A DNA stretch of 6,688 nucleotides from Chitinophagaceae bacterium (GCA_947463755.1 CANHUK010000085.1:1-6688), one strand, 5' to 3'; positions 1-5,113 are shown, numbered from the stretch's first letter. Notes: generated from the letters alone by a model not told the origin. Program-made: numbers and translations.

Positions 1-263
1 ACAACGGTGAAGAGTTCCTTTACGGCTTCCTTGTTGTTGAGGTAGCTGAAGACGATGCGATGCTGGTGCATGATCTCTTCCTTGCTGACAGCCTTCTTCG
101 TTTTGGTGATCAGCGGCTCCACATAAGTGCGGAGGGCGCGGGCCTTGGCGAGGGTGGTGACAATGCGCTTGTGTGCAATGAGCTGAGAGGCCATGTTGCT
201 CAACAAGGCATCGCGGTGAGCCTTTGTCCGGCTCAGGTTGTTGATTTTGTCTCCGTGACGCAT
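1..263 (-). CDS. rplQ: 50S ribosomal protein L17 (bL17), C-terminus cut by window edge
   Basis: L17 is a large-subunit protein that binds 23S rRNA near the peptide exit region and is usually the last gene of the alpha operon. Reading the minus strand from the ATG at 263 gives about 87 residues beginning [20 protein letters not shown], the hallmark N-terminus of the family, followed by the conserved [20 protein letters not shown] stretch and VEPLITK (about residues 48-54). The reading frame is open to the left edge, so the C-terminus is missing; Bacteroidota L17 often carries a lysine/alanine-rich tail that cannot be seen here. The start lies 105 nt after the rpoA stop. No Shine-Dalgarno sequence precedes it, only an A-rich stretch (CCATAAAACAAACGTC). 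The identification is secure from sequence and from its place after rpoA. Confidence 0.96.
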   Translation of the reverse strand, partial: MRHGDKINNLSRTKAHRDALLSNMASQLIAHKRIVTTLAKARALRTYVEPLITKTKKAVSKEEIMHQHRIVFSYLNNKEAVKELFTV

Positions 264-368
264 GACGTTTGTTTTATGGGCCGTACCGGTCAGGAATTAC
301 GACCCTGTTTGTTGAATGGGCATCATCTGATGCCTGAAATGACAATGAATGAGATCTGCGCAGGAAGA
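264..368 (-). repeat. rpoA-rplQ spacer with a short perfect inverted repeat
   Basis: This 105-nt gap between the rpoA stop and the rplQ start contains a 7-bp perfect inverted repeat, arms 319-325 and 328-334 (GGCATCA / TGATGCC). The arms are only 2 nt apart, so a real hairpin would have 6 bp and a 4-nt loop. No U-run follows on the transcribed strand, so it does not look like an intrinsic terminator. I see no TAnnTTTG promoter box before rplQ. A role in mRNA processing or stability is possible but unproven. Confidence 0.4.
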
Positions 369-1370
369 TCAGAGTTCTTCCTTGTCCAGACCAACCTTGC
401 TCAGGTCCATACCGAAGTGCAGGCCGCGCTCATGCAGTACCTGCTCGATCTCGGCGAGAGACTTCTGGCCGAAATTGCGGAACTTCATGAGGTCTTCCTG
501 TTCGTACTGCACGAGTTCGCTGAGACTGTTGATCTTGGCGGCTTTCAGGCAGTTGAATGCACGAACGGAGAGATCGAGGTCTTCCAGCGGCGTCTTGAGG
601 ATCTTACGCAGCTGAAGGGTTTGCTCGTCGACCATATCTTCCTTCTTCTCTTCACCTTTTTCGAACGTGATGTTCTCGTCGGTGATGATCATCAGGTGCT
701 GGATCAGGATGCGGGAAGCCTGCTTTACAGCATCTTCGGGATGGATGGTGCCATCGGTCTTGACGTCCATGACCAGTTTTTCGAAGTCGGTCCGCTGCTC
801 CACGCGGGTATTCTCGATCAGGTACTTCACATTCCGCACGGGGGTGAAGATGGAATCGATCGCGATCATACCGAAAGGTCCGTCCTTAGATTTGTTATCC
901 TCTGCGGGCACATAACCACGACCCTTGATGATGTGGATCTCGATGTTCAGTTTCGCGGAGGAGTCCATCGTACAGATCAGCAGGTCGGGATTCATCACCT
1001 GGAAGCTGCCGGTCACTTCGCCGATCATGCCGGCGGTGAATTCGGTCTTACCCTTCAGGTTGATGTTGAGTTTCTCGAACTGGATATCGTGGTCGATGAT
1101 CTTTTTGAAACGGACCTGCTTAAGGTTGAGGATGATCTCGGTAACATCTTCGGTCACACCCTTGATGGTGGCGAACTCGTGGTCGGCGCCTTCGATCAGG
1201 ATGCCGGAGATGGCGTAGCCCTCGAGGGAGCTGAGCAGCACCCGGCGAAGGGCGTTACCGATGGTTACCCCGTAACCTGGTTCCAGGGGGCGGAATTCGA
1301 ATTGTGCTTCGAATTCATTCGCTTTCTGGAGTATGATCTTGTCCGGTTTCTGGAAATTTAAGATGGCCAT
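369..1370 (-). CDS. rpoA: DNA-directed RNA polymerase subunit alpha
   Basis: The alpha subunit forms the dimer on which core RNA polymerase assembles, and its C-terminal domain contacts upstream promoter DNA and activators. The 333-residue protein has the normal length. The N-terminal dimerisation/assembly domain (about 1-235) shows the signature [14 protein letters not shown] at 38-51, then an acidic linker (about 236-252) and the C-terminal domain (about 255-325). Aligned by eye to E. coli, the UP-element contact residues R265, N268, C269, G296, K298 and S299 correspond to R270, N273, C274, G301, K303 and S304 here, all conserved. The start at 1370 gives the family-typical N-terminus and is preceded by GAGG, 7 nt upstream. 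It lies 96 nt after rpsD and 105 nt before rplQ in the usual alpha-operon order. Nothing is broken or unusual in the protein. Confidence 0.99.
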   Translation of the reverse strand: MAILNFQKPDKIILQKANEFEAQFEFRPLEPGYGVTIGNALRRVLLSSLEGYAISGILIEGADHEFATIKGVTEDVTEIILNLKQVRFKKIIDHDIQFEKLNINLKGKTEFTAGMIGEVTGSFQVMNPDLLICTMDSSAKLNIEIHIIKGRGYVPAEDNKSKDGPFGMIAIDSIFTPVRNVKYLIENTRVEQRTDFEKLVMDVKTDGTIHPEDAVKQASRILIQHLMIITDENITFEKGEEKKEDMVDEQTLQLRKILKTPLEDLDLSVRAFNCLKAAKINSLSELVQYEQEDLMKFRNFGQKSLAEIEQVLHERGLHFGMDLSKVGLDKEEL

Positions 1371-1381
1371 TGTCGTACCTC
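1371..1381 (-). promoter_or_regulatory. Shine-Dalgarno-like site of rpoA
   Basis: On the minus strand GAGG (complement of 1378-1381) lies 7 nt before the rpoA ATG, a normal Shine-Dalgarno spacing. No other start in this operon has a purine-rich match at that distance; the rest have A/T-rich leaders, as is usual in Bacteroidota. The match is only 4 nt, so chance cannot be excluded. Confidence 0.45.
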
Positions 1382-1410
1382 GGTTTTACGGTTTGAGCCC
1401 TTGCCTTGGC

Positions 1411-1460
1411 AGCCCGGGCTTGGATGATACATACGTATGAGGCGGCCGTTGCCGGCCGCC
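1411..1460 (-). promoter_or_regulatory. rpsD-rpoA spacer: GC-rich hairpin with GCAA tetraloop plus two palindromes
   Basis: Six nucleotides after the rpsD stop, the transcribed strand carries GGCGGCCG-GCAA-CGGCCGCC (1441-1460): a perfect 8-bp, all-GC stem closed by a GNRA-class tetraloop. It is followed by the 10-bp palindrome CATACGTATG (1430-1439) and, slightly further on, the 10-bp palindrome AGCCCGGGCT (1411-1420), so alternative folds are possible. There is no U-run after the stem, so it is not a canonical intrinsic terminator. A role in 3'-end protection, processing or modulating rpoA expression is inferred only from position and stability. Confidence 0.6.
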
Positions 1461-1466
1461 TGTGGA

Positions 1467-2069
1467 TTACTTGGAGTACAATTCGACGATGAGCTGCTCC
1501 TTGATATTTTCAGGAACGCTCTCTCTTTCGGGCATCGCCACGAAAGTACCGGTCTTCTCCGCATCATTCCAGTCCAGCCAGCTGTACTTGGGGTTCTTGC
1601 CACGCAGCATTCCAAGGATGGAATTATTGCCCTGGCTTTTATCCTTGAGTCCGATCACGTCACCCGGCTTCAGGCGGTAAGAAGGCACATTGAGCACATC
1701 GCCATTGACGGTCACGTGCTTGTGCGATACCAGCTGACGGGCAGCGGGGCGGGAAGCCGCCATGCCGAGGCGATATACGGTGTTGTCGAGGCGGGATTCC
1801 AGCAACTTGATGAGGTTCTCACCGGTTACGCCCTTCATGCTGGCGGCCGCATCGAAGGTGTTGCGGAACTGACGCTCCAACAAACCATAGGTGTATTTTG
1901 CCTTCTGCTTCTCCTTCAGCTGGATGGCGTATTCTCCGGGTGCCTTGCGACGCTTGGAGGGACCATGCTGGCCGGGAGGAAAGCTGTTCTTGTCGAGTGC
2001 CTTGTTGCCGAGGATGGGTTCCCCGAACTTTCTGTTGATTCTGGCCTTTGGGCCTGTGTAACGAGCCAT
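1467..2069 (-). CDS. rpsD: 30S ribosomal protein S4 (uS4)
   Basis: S4 is a primary 16S rRNA-binding protein that nucleates small-subunit assembly and contributes to the mRNA entry site. In E. coli and Bacillus it also represses translation of its own mRNA. The 200-residue product begins MARYTGPKARINRKFGEPI, a typical S4 start, and contains the S4 RNA-binding domain at about 91-139 (LDNTVYRLGMAASRPAARQL, then HKHVTVNG). It ends ENIKEQLIVELYSK, the family's usual C-terminus. It has no cysteines in the N-terminal region, so it is the zinc-independent form. The gene lies 96 nt after rpsK and 96 nt before rpoA. There is no Shine-Dalgarno sequence; instead the leader contains interleaved inverted repeats (see 2080-2133) that could make an autoregulatory structure. 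Identification is certain; the regulation is inference. Confidence 0.99.
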   Translation of the reverse strand: MARYTGPKARINRKFGEPILGNKALDKNSFPPGQHGPSKRRKAPGEYAIQLKEKQKAKYTYGLLERQFRNTFDAAASMKGVTGENLIKLLESRLDNTVYRLGMAASRPAARQLVSHKHVTVNGDVLNVPSYRLKPGDVIGLKDKSQGNNSILGMLRGKNPKYSWLDWNDAEKTGTFVAMPERESVPENIKEQLIVELYSK

Positions 2070-2079
2070 GAGTTATGAT

Positions 2080-2133
2080 TGATTTTTTATGTTCGACGTC
2101 CGATTATCAAAAAATCATAAAACCGAATCGGAC
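2080..2133 (-). promoter_or_regulatory. Candidate pseudoknot in the rpsD leader
   Basis: Two perfect inverted repeats interleave in the 96-nt spacer before rpsD. In transcript order, GTCCGATT (2133-2126) pairs with AATCGGAC (2105-2098), an 8-bp stem. TGATTTTTT (2117-2109), lying in the first stem's loop, pairs with AAAAAATCA (2088-2080), a 9-bp stem. Connecting loops would be 8, 3 and 9 nt, an H-type pseudoknot topology. The second stem ends 10 nt before the rpsD ATG. An alternative pairing of TTATGAT (2120-2114) with ATCATAA (2079-2073) would reach within 3 nt of the start codon. The A/U-rich second stem is the weaker part, as such pairings arise easily in A/T-rich spacers. No U-run follows, so control of translation rather than termination is the natural guess. 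Confidence 0.45.
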
Positions 2134-2165
2134 ATCCCTGTAAAAAAAGAAAAGATAAAAACAGA

Positions 2166-2570
2166 TTATACGCGACGCTTCTTCGGAGGGCGGCAGCCGT
2201 TGTGGGGCAGCGGGGTAACGTCGTTGATCATCACGATCTCGATGCCGGAGTTCGACAGGGAGCGGATGGCACCTTCGCGACCGGAGCCGGGACCTTTCAC
2301 GTAAACGTCCACGCGCTTGAGACCTGCTTCCATGGCCACTTTAGCGGCGTCGGCGGCAGCCATCTGGGCGGCGTAGGGCGTGTTCTTCTTGGAACCGCGG
2401 AAACCCATTTTGCCGGCGCTGCTCCAGGAGATGACCTGACCGGTCTTGTTGGTCAGACTGATAATGATGTTGTTGAAGCTGGCGGTGATGTGTGCATCGC
2501 CGTAGCTGTCAACCTTGACGACACGCTTTTTGGCGGGCGCCTTGGAATTGGAACTTTGTCCTTTTGCCAT
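2166..2570 (-). CDS. rpsK: 30S ribosomal protein S11 (uS11)
   Basis: S11 sits on the platform of the small subunit, binds 16S rRNA late in assembly and lies near the E site and the Shine-Dalgarno helix. The 134-residue product has a short lysine-rich N-terminal tail (about 1-19). The conserved core follows: [15 protein letters not shown] (about 26-40), [20 protein letters not shown] (48-67), [14 protein letters not shown] (92-105) and the invariant C-terminus [18 protein letters not shown]. The start at 2570 gives a normal length. It is preceded by an A/T-rich leader (CATTAATTTTTCAAC) with no Shine-Dalgarno sequence at the usual spacing. A 183-nt spacer with a terminator-like hairpin separates it from rpsM, and 96 nt lie between it and rpsD. 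S11 also partners S6, S18 and S21 on the platform. Confidence 0.99.
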   Translation of the reverse strand: MAKGQSSNSKAPAKKRVVKVDSYGDAHITASFNNIIISLTNKTGQVISWSSAGKMGFRGSKKNTPYAAQMAAADAAKVAMEAGLKRVDVYVKGPGSGREGAIRSLSNSGIEIVMINDVTPLPHNGCRPPKKRRV

Positions 2571-2604
2571 GTTGAAAAATTAATGAGGTGATCTGTTGAC
2601 GACA

Positions 2605-2626
2605 TCCCGGCGAACCGGGACCTCCT
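2605..2626 (-). promoter_or_regulatory. AGGAGG followed by a TTCG-loop hairpin in the rpsM-rpsK spacer
   Basis: The transcribed strand reads AGGAGG (complement of 2621-2626), directly followed by TCCCGG-TTCG-CCGGGA (2620-2605), a perfect 6-bp stem with a four-base TTCG loop closed by G-C. The AGGAGG is a full anti-Shine-Dalgarno match but lies 50 nt upstream of the rpsK ATG, too far for direct initiation unless folding shortens the distance. Its role is unknown. Confidence 0.35.
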
Positions 2627-2683
2627 GCTACCCTCCCCCCACATCCGGGATCCGGCGTAACCGAAGTTTTTGATGATGCGTAT

Positions 2684-2750
2684 AAAAACACAGATATCGG
2701 AAGATCCGGGATGCGCGGTAAAGCAGCGGTCCCGGATCCTCCGATCTGTG
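2684..2750 (-). terminator. Strong terminator-like hairpin between rpsM and rpsK
   Basis: Three nucleotides after the rpsM stop, the transcript can form a long stem: the 5' arm is complementary to 2750-2730 and the 3' arm to 2711-2689. Pairing runs CACAGAT with ATCTGTG (7 bp), a 2-nt bulge (2696-2697), CGGA with TCCG, one G-U pair, then GATCCGGGA with TCCCGGATC. This makes about 21 pairs around an 18-nt loop (2712-2729). Five U follow at once (2688-2684), then AUA. The form is that of a rho-independent terminator or attenuator. Since rpsK, rpsD, rpoA and rplQ lie downstream and I find no full TAnnTTTG box in the spacer, partial read-through or RNA processing is more likely than complete termination. 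Confidence 0.65.
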
Positions 2751-2753
2751 AAA

Positions 2754-3134
2754 TTACTTCTTGGTTGCCTTCTTCTTACCGGCGACCGTCTTACGCTTGC
2801 CCTTACGGGTACGGCTGTTGGTACGGGTACGCTGGCCACGAACAGGGAGACCCTTACGATGGCGGAGTCCGCGGTAGCAGGCGATGTCGAGCAGACGCTT
2901 GATACTCATCTGTACCTCGGAACGCAACTGACCTTCAACCTTGAACTCGTTGTTGATGATGTTACGGATGGCGGTGAGCTCATCATCGTTCCATTCATGC
3001 ACTTTCTTGTTCACGTCGATCGCGGCCTTATCCAGGATGTAGCGGGCGGTCGAGTTGCCGATCCCATAGATGTAGGTCAGACCAATCTCTCCCCGCTTAT
3101 TCTTGGGAAGATCAATACCGGAAATACGGGCCAT
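2754..3134 (-). CDS. rpsM: 30S ribosomal protein S13 (uS13)
   Basis: S13 is located in the small-subunit head, contacts the P-site tRNA through its C-terminal tail and forms intersubunit bridges with the large subunit. The 126-residue protein starts [20 protein letters not shown], contains the helix-two-turn-helix region with [14 protein letters not shown] (21-34), and has the RNA-binding signature [20 protein letters not shown] at 86-105. It ends in a very basic tail ([16 protein letters not shown]). The length is normal. The ATG at 3134 is preceded by an A-rich leader (GTAAAAAACAGAT) without a Shine-Dalgarno sequence. It lies 75 nt after rpmJ and is followed by the terminator-like stem at 2684-2750. 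In E. coli the S4 repressor binds a pseudoknot at the rpsM start; I do not see that structure here. Confidence 0.99.
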   Translation of the reverse strand: MARISGIDLPKNKRGEIGLTYIYGIGNSTARYILDKAAIDVNKKVHEWNDDELTAIRNIINNEFKVEGQLRSEVQMSIKRLLDIACYRGLRHRKGLPVRGQRTRTNSRTRKGKRKTVAGKKKATKK

Positions 3135-3209
3135 ATCTGTTTTTTACGGTTTTATGCTGTGGCTGCGAACGTACCCGGACCTATTCAATCCCGGACACAT
3201 CCAATTCTT
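3135..3209 (-). other. rpmJ-rpsM spacer
   Basis: This 75-nt gap is the only spacer of the operon in which I find no convincing hairpin. It contains a 7-nt direct repeat, CCCGGAC at 3175-3181 and 3191-3197, and an A-rich leader before rpsM. No promoter box was recognised. Confidence 0.4.
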
Positions 3210-3326
3210 TTATCCCTGGCGCTGCTTGAAGCGGGGGTTCTTTTTGTTGATGACGAACAACTTGCCTTTGCGACGCACGATCTTACAATCTGTGCTACGC
3301 TTCTTGATGGCTGCCCTGACTTTCAT
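3210..3326 (-). CDS. rpmJ: 50S ribosomal protein L36 (bL36), zinc-less form
   Basis: L36 is the smallest ribosomal protein, a late-assembling 23S rRNA-binding protein of the large subunit. The minus-strand reading frame from ATG 3326 to TAA 3210-3212 encodes 38 residues: [20 protein letters not shown], then [22 protein letters not shown] at the start, CKIVRRKG in the middle and KQRQG at the end are the family signature. The classical zinc ribbon (three Cys and one His) is lost: only C14 remains and the other ligand positions hold Ser, Asn and Phe. This is the 'C-minus' paralogue type, which is normal in Bacteroidota. Position between infA (47 nt upstream) and rpsM (75 nt downstream) is the standard order. 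The start has an A/T-rich leader (AATAAAATAGAACGTT). Confidence 0.96.
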   Translation of the reverse strand: MKVRAAIKKRSTDCKIVRRKGKLFVINKKNPRFKQRQG

Positions 3327-3345
3327 AACGTTCTATTTTATTGCC

Positions 3346-3363
3346 GTTGCAGCACGCTGCAAC
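3346..3363 (-). repeat. Perfect inverted repeat in the infA-rpmJ spacer
   Basis: GTTGCAGC and GCTGCAAC on the transcribed strand form an 8-bp perfect inverted repeat (arms 3363-3356 and 3353-3346, 2 nt apart), in practice a 7-bp stem with a 4-nt loop. It fills the centre of the 47-nt gap between infA and rpmJ. An A-rich rather than U-rich sequence follows, so it is not an intrinsic terminator. An mRNA-processing or stability role is conceivable. Confidence 0.5.
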
Positions 3364-3373
3364 AAGTTTACAA

Positions 3374-3592
3374 TTACTTGTACCTGAATATGATACGTCC
3401 CCTTGACAGATCGTAGGGACTCATTTCGACTCCAACCTTGTCACCCGGAAGAATTCGGATGTAGTGCATCCTCATTTTACCGGAAATGGTGGCGAGTATC
3501 TCATGGCCATTTTCGAGTTTCACTTTGAACATCGCATTGCTAAGTGCCTCGATGATTACGCCGTCCTGTTTGATGAGAGCCTGTTTCGCCAT
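3374..3592 (-). CDS. infA: Translation initiation factor IF-1
   Basis: IF-1 binds the A site of the 30S subunit during initiation and stimulates IF-2 and IF-3. The 72-residue protein is exactly the usual length and a single OB-fold (S1-like). It begins [20 protein letters not shown], continues [20 protein letters not shown] (21-40) and ends with the RNA-binding half [32 protein letters not shown] (41-72). The start at 3592 lies 14 nt downstream of a perfect TAnnTTTG box, so the leader must be very short and has no Shine-Dalgarno sequence. It is the first gene of the ribosomal cluster in this window. The gene before it is a T9SS Plug-type gene rather than secY or map, so infA to rplQ probably form a unit with its own promoter. 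Confidence 0.99.
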   Translation of the reverse strand: MAKQALIKQDGVIIEALSNAMFKVKLENGHEILATISGKMRMHYIRILPGDKVGVEMSPYDLSRGRIIFRYK

Positions 3593-3722
3593 ATTTTTTG
3601 GGTGTGCAAAGATACGTAAACATTTCCAACTACAAAAACTTTTCCACTACCGATTATTTTTCAGCGAGAAAAAAGGGTGGTTATGAGTAAATTTCTTAAT
3701 ATCCCGGGGCTGTTTGCCCACA
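3593..3722 (-). other. Plug-gene to infA spacer
   Basis: This 130-nt gap contains the infA promoter at its downstream end. Just after the stop of the upstream gene, the transcribed strand has a weak 4-bp inverted repeat, GGGC-AAACA-GCCC (3719-3707), followed by CGGG and then A/T-rich sequence, with a T-run only some 30 nt later. I do not regard it as a convincing terminator, so read-through from the upstream gene into infA cannot be excluded. Confidence 0.4.
3607..3638 (-). promoter_or_regulatory. Bacteroidota-type promoter of infA
   Basis: On the minus strand TATCTTTG (3614-3607) matches the Bacteroidota -7 consensus TAnnTTTG exactly. TTTTTG (3638-3633) lies 18 nt upstream, matching the -33 TTTG element. 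The expected transcription start, a few bases beyond the box, would leave a leader of only about 8-12 nt before the infA ATG at 3592. Confidence 0.8.
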
Positions 3723-5003
3723 TCAGCGCCCTCCTTCCCGAAATTGTGAGCTACCCCGGGTGATGCCCAGGAGCTGATCGTACCGACCGCCCAGTTCGCG
3801 GTAGTAGACCAGCACCAGATAGTCGTTTTCCGTCTCCCAGCGGTCGCTTTCCGTCGATTCGGTGGAGAAGGGGCCGGTCTCCCGTTCGCGCGTCGCGAAC
3901 ACATAATCATAGTACCCCTGGTTGAGCGGGATGGTCGTAACGTACGCACCCGATGATGCATCGAAGGTCATTTTGGCGCCGTCGTTCTTCCCATAGCCGG
4001 TGATCTCGCCGAATACGTAGAGGTCCTTCCCCCGGAAGGGTTGCCCGCCCGGTGGCAGGAAACGGAAGTGGACATCGGCATAATCTGCATTCCAGTATGG
4101 GTTGATCCGTTCGACCGTTTCATTGACAAAGCCGCCGTTCAGGTCGCGGAAATAAAAATACTGGTTAGGCAGGCGCGGCCGTTCGTCCTGCACGAAGAGG
4201 GCGAAGCTGCTGTCGGTATTGCGTTGCGACCTGACGCGGTCGCCCAGCAGCCGGAAGCTGCGCAGGTTGAGCCATCGCCACTCTTTGCCCGCCGGCATGA
4301 GCATTTCTGTTTCGTTGCTGAACTGCAGCAGGTCCTGGCGTATGAACGTGGGATTGGAAAGTTGCAGGCGATTGTCCCAGCGCATATTCTGCAGGATGTT
4401 CACCTTCACCTGCTGCTGCGGATAGCGCAGGTCGAGCCCCCGGGCGGAGACATTCACCTGCAGCCGGTGGTGGGTCTGGAAGTAACGCTGGTTGAAGGGC
4501 TGCTGGATCTGGAGGGCGACATCCATCCGCTGATCGATGACCAGGATACGGCGGGTGAAGGCCAGTTTGGATGTATCGCCATCTGCAAAAACTTTTAGTA
4601 AATAGTTGCCCGACTTCGTGGGCACGCAGTTCCGGTCGGGCAGGATCGCGTTATAATGAATGTACCGGCTCAGGGTGATGGTGGCGGTCCGGTAGTTGGT
4701 GATCCGGACCCGCGAGAAGCCCTTGACGTAGTCGAAGAAACTCATCTGCACCGGGGCCCAGTCGGCATCACAGAGCTGGAAGGAATAATAATAGGTACGG
4801 ACATCGGATCCCATCTCGTCGAAATTTAGTTCGAGCTGGTCGGTACCATTGAGGCGGAGGATCGGGGGTGCGACGGGGTCACCGGGCGGATGCAGTTTCA
4901 CCGTTCGGATCCCGGGCATATAGATGCGGTCGGGCTCGCGCTGGGCGAACAGCTGGCCTGCCGTCAGCAGCAGGCAGCAACAAACGATGACCCGGTAGAT
5001 CAT
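3723..5003 (-). CDS. Type IX secretion system Plug-type protein (DUF5103)
   Basis: The 426-residue protein is recognised as the DUF5103 family, whose characterised member (Plug in Flavobacterium johnsoniae) closes the periplasmic end of the SprA translocon pore of the type IX secretion system when no substrate is engaged. A signal peptide is visible at 1-20 (hydrophobic run LLLTAGQLFA, likely cleavage A20-Q21). Family landmarks include YYYSFQLCDADWAP (71-84), NYLLKVFADGD (133-143), YFYFRDLNGGFVNE (282-295) and TENDYLVLVYYR (391-402). Residues about 308-402 (FRFLPPGG, LYVFGEITGYGKND, GYYDYVFA) resemble an immunoglobulin-like/carbohydrate-module beta-sandwich, an inference by eye. The start at 5003 lies 13 nt after a TAnnTTTG box. 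It is divergent from the permease gene and codirectional with infA. Outer-membrane secretion partners such as sprA and porV are not in the window. Confidence 0.87.
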   Translation of the reverse strand: MIYRVIVCCCLLLTAGQLFAQREPDRIYMPGIRTVKLHPPGDPVAPPILRLNGTDQLELNFDEMGSDVRTYYYSFQLCDADWAPVQMSFFDYVKGFSRVRITNYRTATITLSRYIHYNAILPDRNCVPTKSGNYLLKVFADGDTSKLAFTRRILVIDQRMDVALQIQQPFNQRYFQTHHRLQVNVSARGLDLRYPQQQVKVNILQNMRWDNRLQLSNPTFIRQDLLQFSNETEMLMPAGKEWRWLNLRSFRLLGDRVRSQRNTDSSFALFVQDERPRLPNQYFYFRDLNGGFVNETVERINPYWNADYADVHFRFLPPGGQPFRGKDLYVFGEITGYGKNDGAKMTFDASSGAYVTTIPLNQGYYDYVFATRERETGPFSTESTESDRWETENDYLVLVYYRELGGRYDQLLGITRGSSQFREGGR

Positions 5004-5016
5004 GAATGGTTTTCTA

Positions 5017-5024
5017 CAAACTTA
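5017..5024 (-). promoter_or_regulatory. Promoter -7 box of the Plug-type gene
   Basis: TAAGTTTG on the minus strand (5024-5017) matches TAnnTTTG exactly and ends 13 nt before the ATG at 5003, almost the same spacing as at infA. A clear -33 TTTG was not found at the expected distance, so the assignment rests on the -7 box and its position. A leader of roughly 8-11 nt is implied. Confidence 0.6.
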
Positions 5025-5086
5025 CCCAAAATCACAATGCCGCCGTCATCCGGAGGAAGCGTCTGCGCCGAACGGATCACTTGGAG

Positions 5087-5094
5087 TACCTTCG
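5087..5094 (+). promoter_or_regulatory. Weak promoter box before the permease gene
   Basis: TACCTTCG matches TAnnTTTG at all but one position and ends 19 nt before the GTG at 5114. No -33 element is evident. If real, the transcript would start downstream of the ATG at 5006, which would favour the GTG start and make 5004-5113 a divergent intergenic region. Confidence 0.35.
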
Positions 5095-5113
5095 TCATTA
5101 CAACGGCCCGCCA

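Noticed and set aside
60..1361. 433-codon open frame on the plus strand
   Set aside because: It is antisense to rplQ and rpoA, which are unmistakable on the minus strand; the translation has no recognisable family and arises from the codon bias of the real genes.
2115..2135. Six-codon minus-strand ORF (MSDSVL) in the rpsD leader as a leader peptide
   Set aside because: Such short frames are expected by chance, there is no Shine-Dalgarno sequence, and it overlaps the inverted repeats; nothing supports translation.
2142..2165. TATCTTTT in the rpsK-rpsD spacer as an internal promoter
   Set aside because: It lacks the last G of TAnnTTTG and has no -33 TTTG at the right distance; the region is simply T-rich.
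2574..2585. TAATTTTT just before rpsK as a promoter
   Set aside because: One mismatch to the box, no -33 element, and only 4 nt to the ATG; more likely the A/T-rich translation leader.
1437..2591. Long plus-strand frames opposite rpsD and rpsK
   Set aside because: Fully antisense to strongly conserved ribosomal genes with no family features; shadows of codon bias.
2453..2839. Minus-strand frame across the rpsM-rpsK spacer, including an ATG at about 2604 downstream of AGGAGG
   Set aside because: It overlaps the terminator-like stem and the rpsK start in another frame, is rich in Ser/Arg/Pro as a frame-shifted shadow would be, and resembles no protein I know.
2670..3416. 248-codon plus-strand frame opposite rpsM and rpmJ
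   Set aside because: Antisense to rpsM and rpmJ and across spacers; no domain recognised.
3703..3719. GGGC/GCCC hairpin after the Plug-type gene as an intrinsic terminator
   Set aside because: Only 4 bp and no adjacent U-run; too weak to call.
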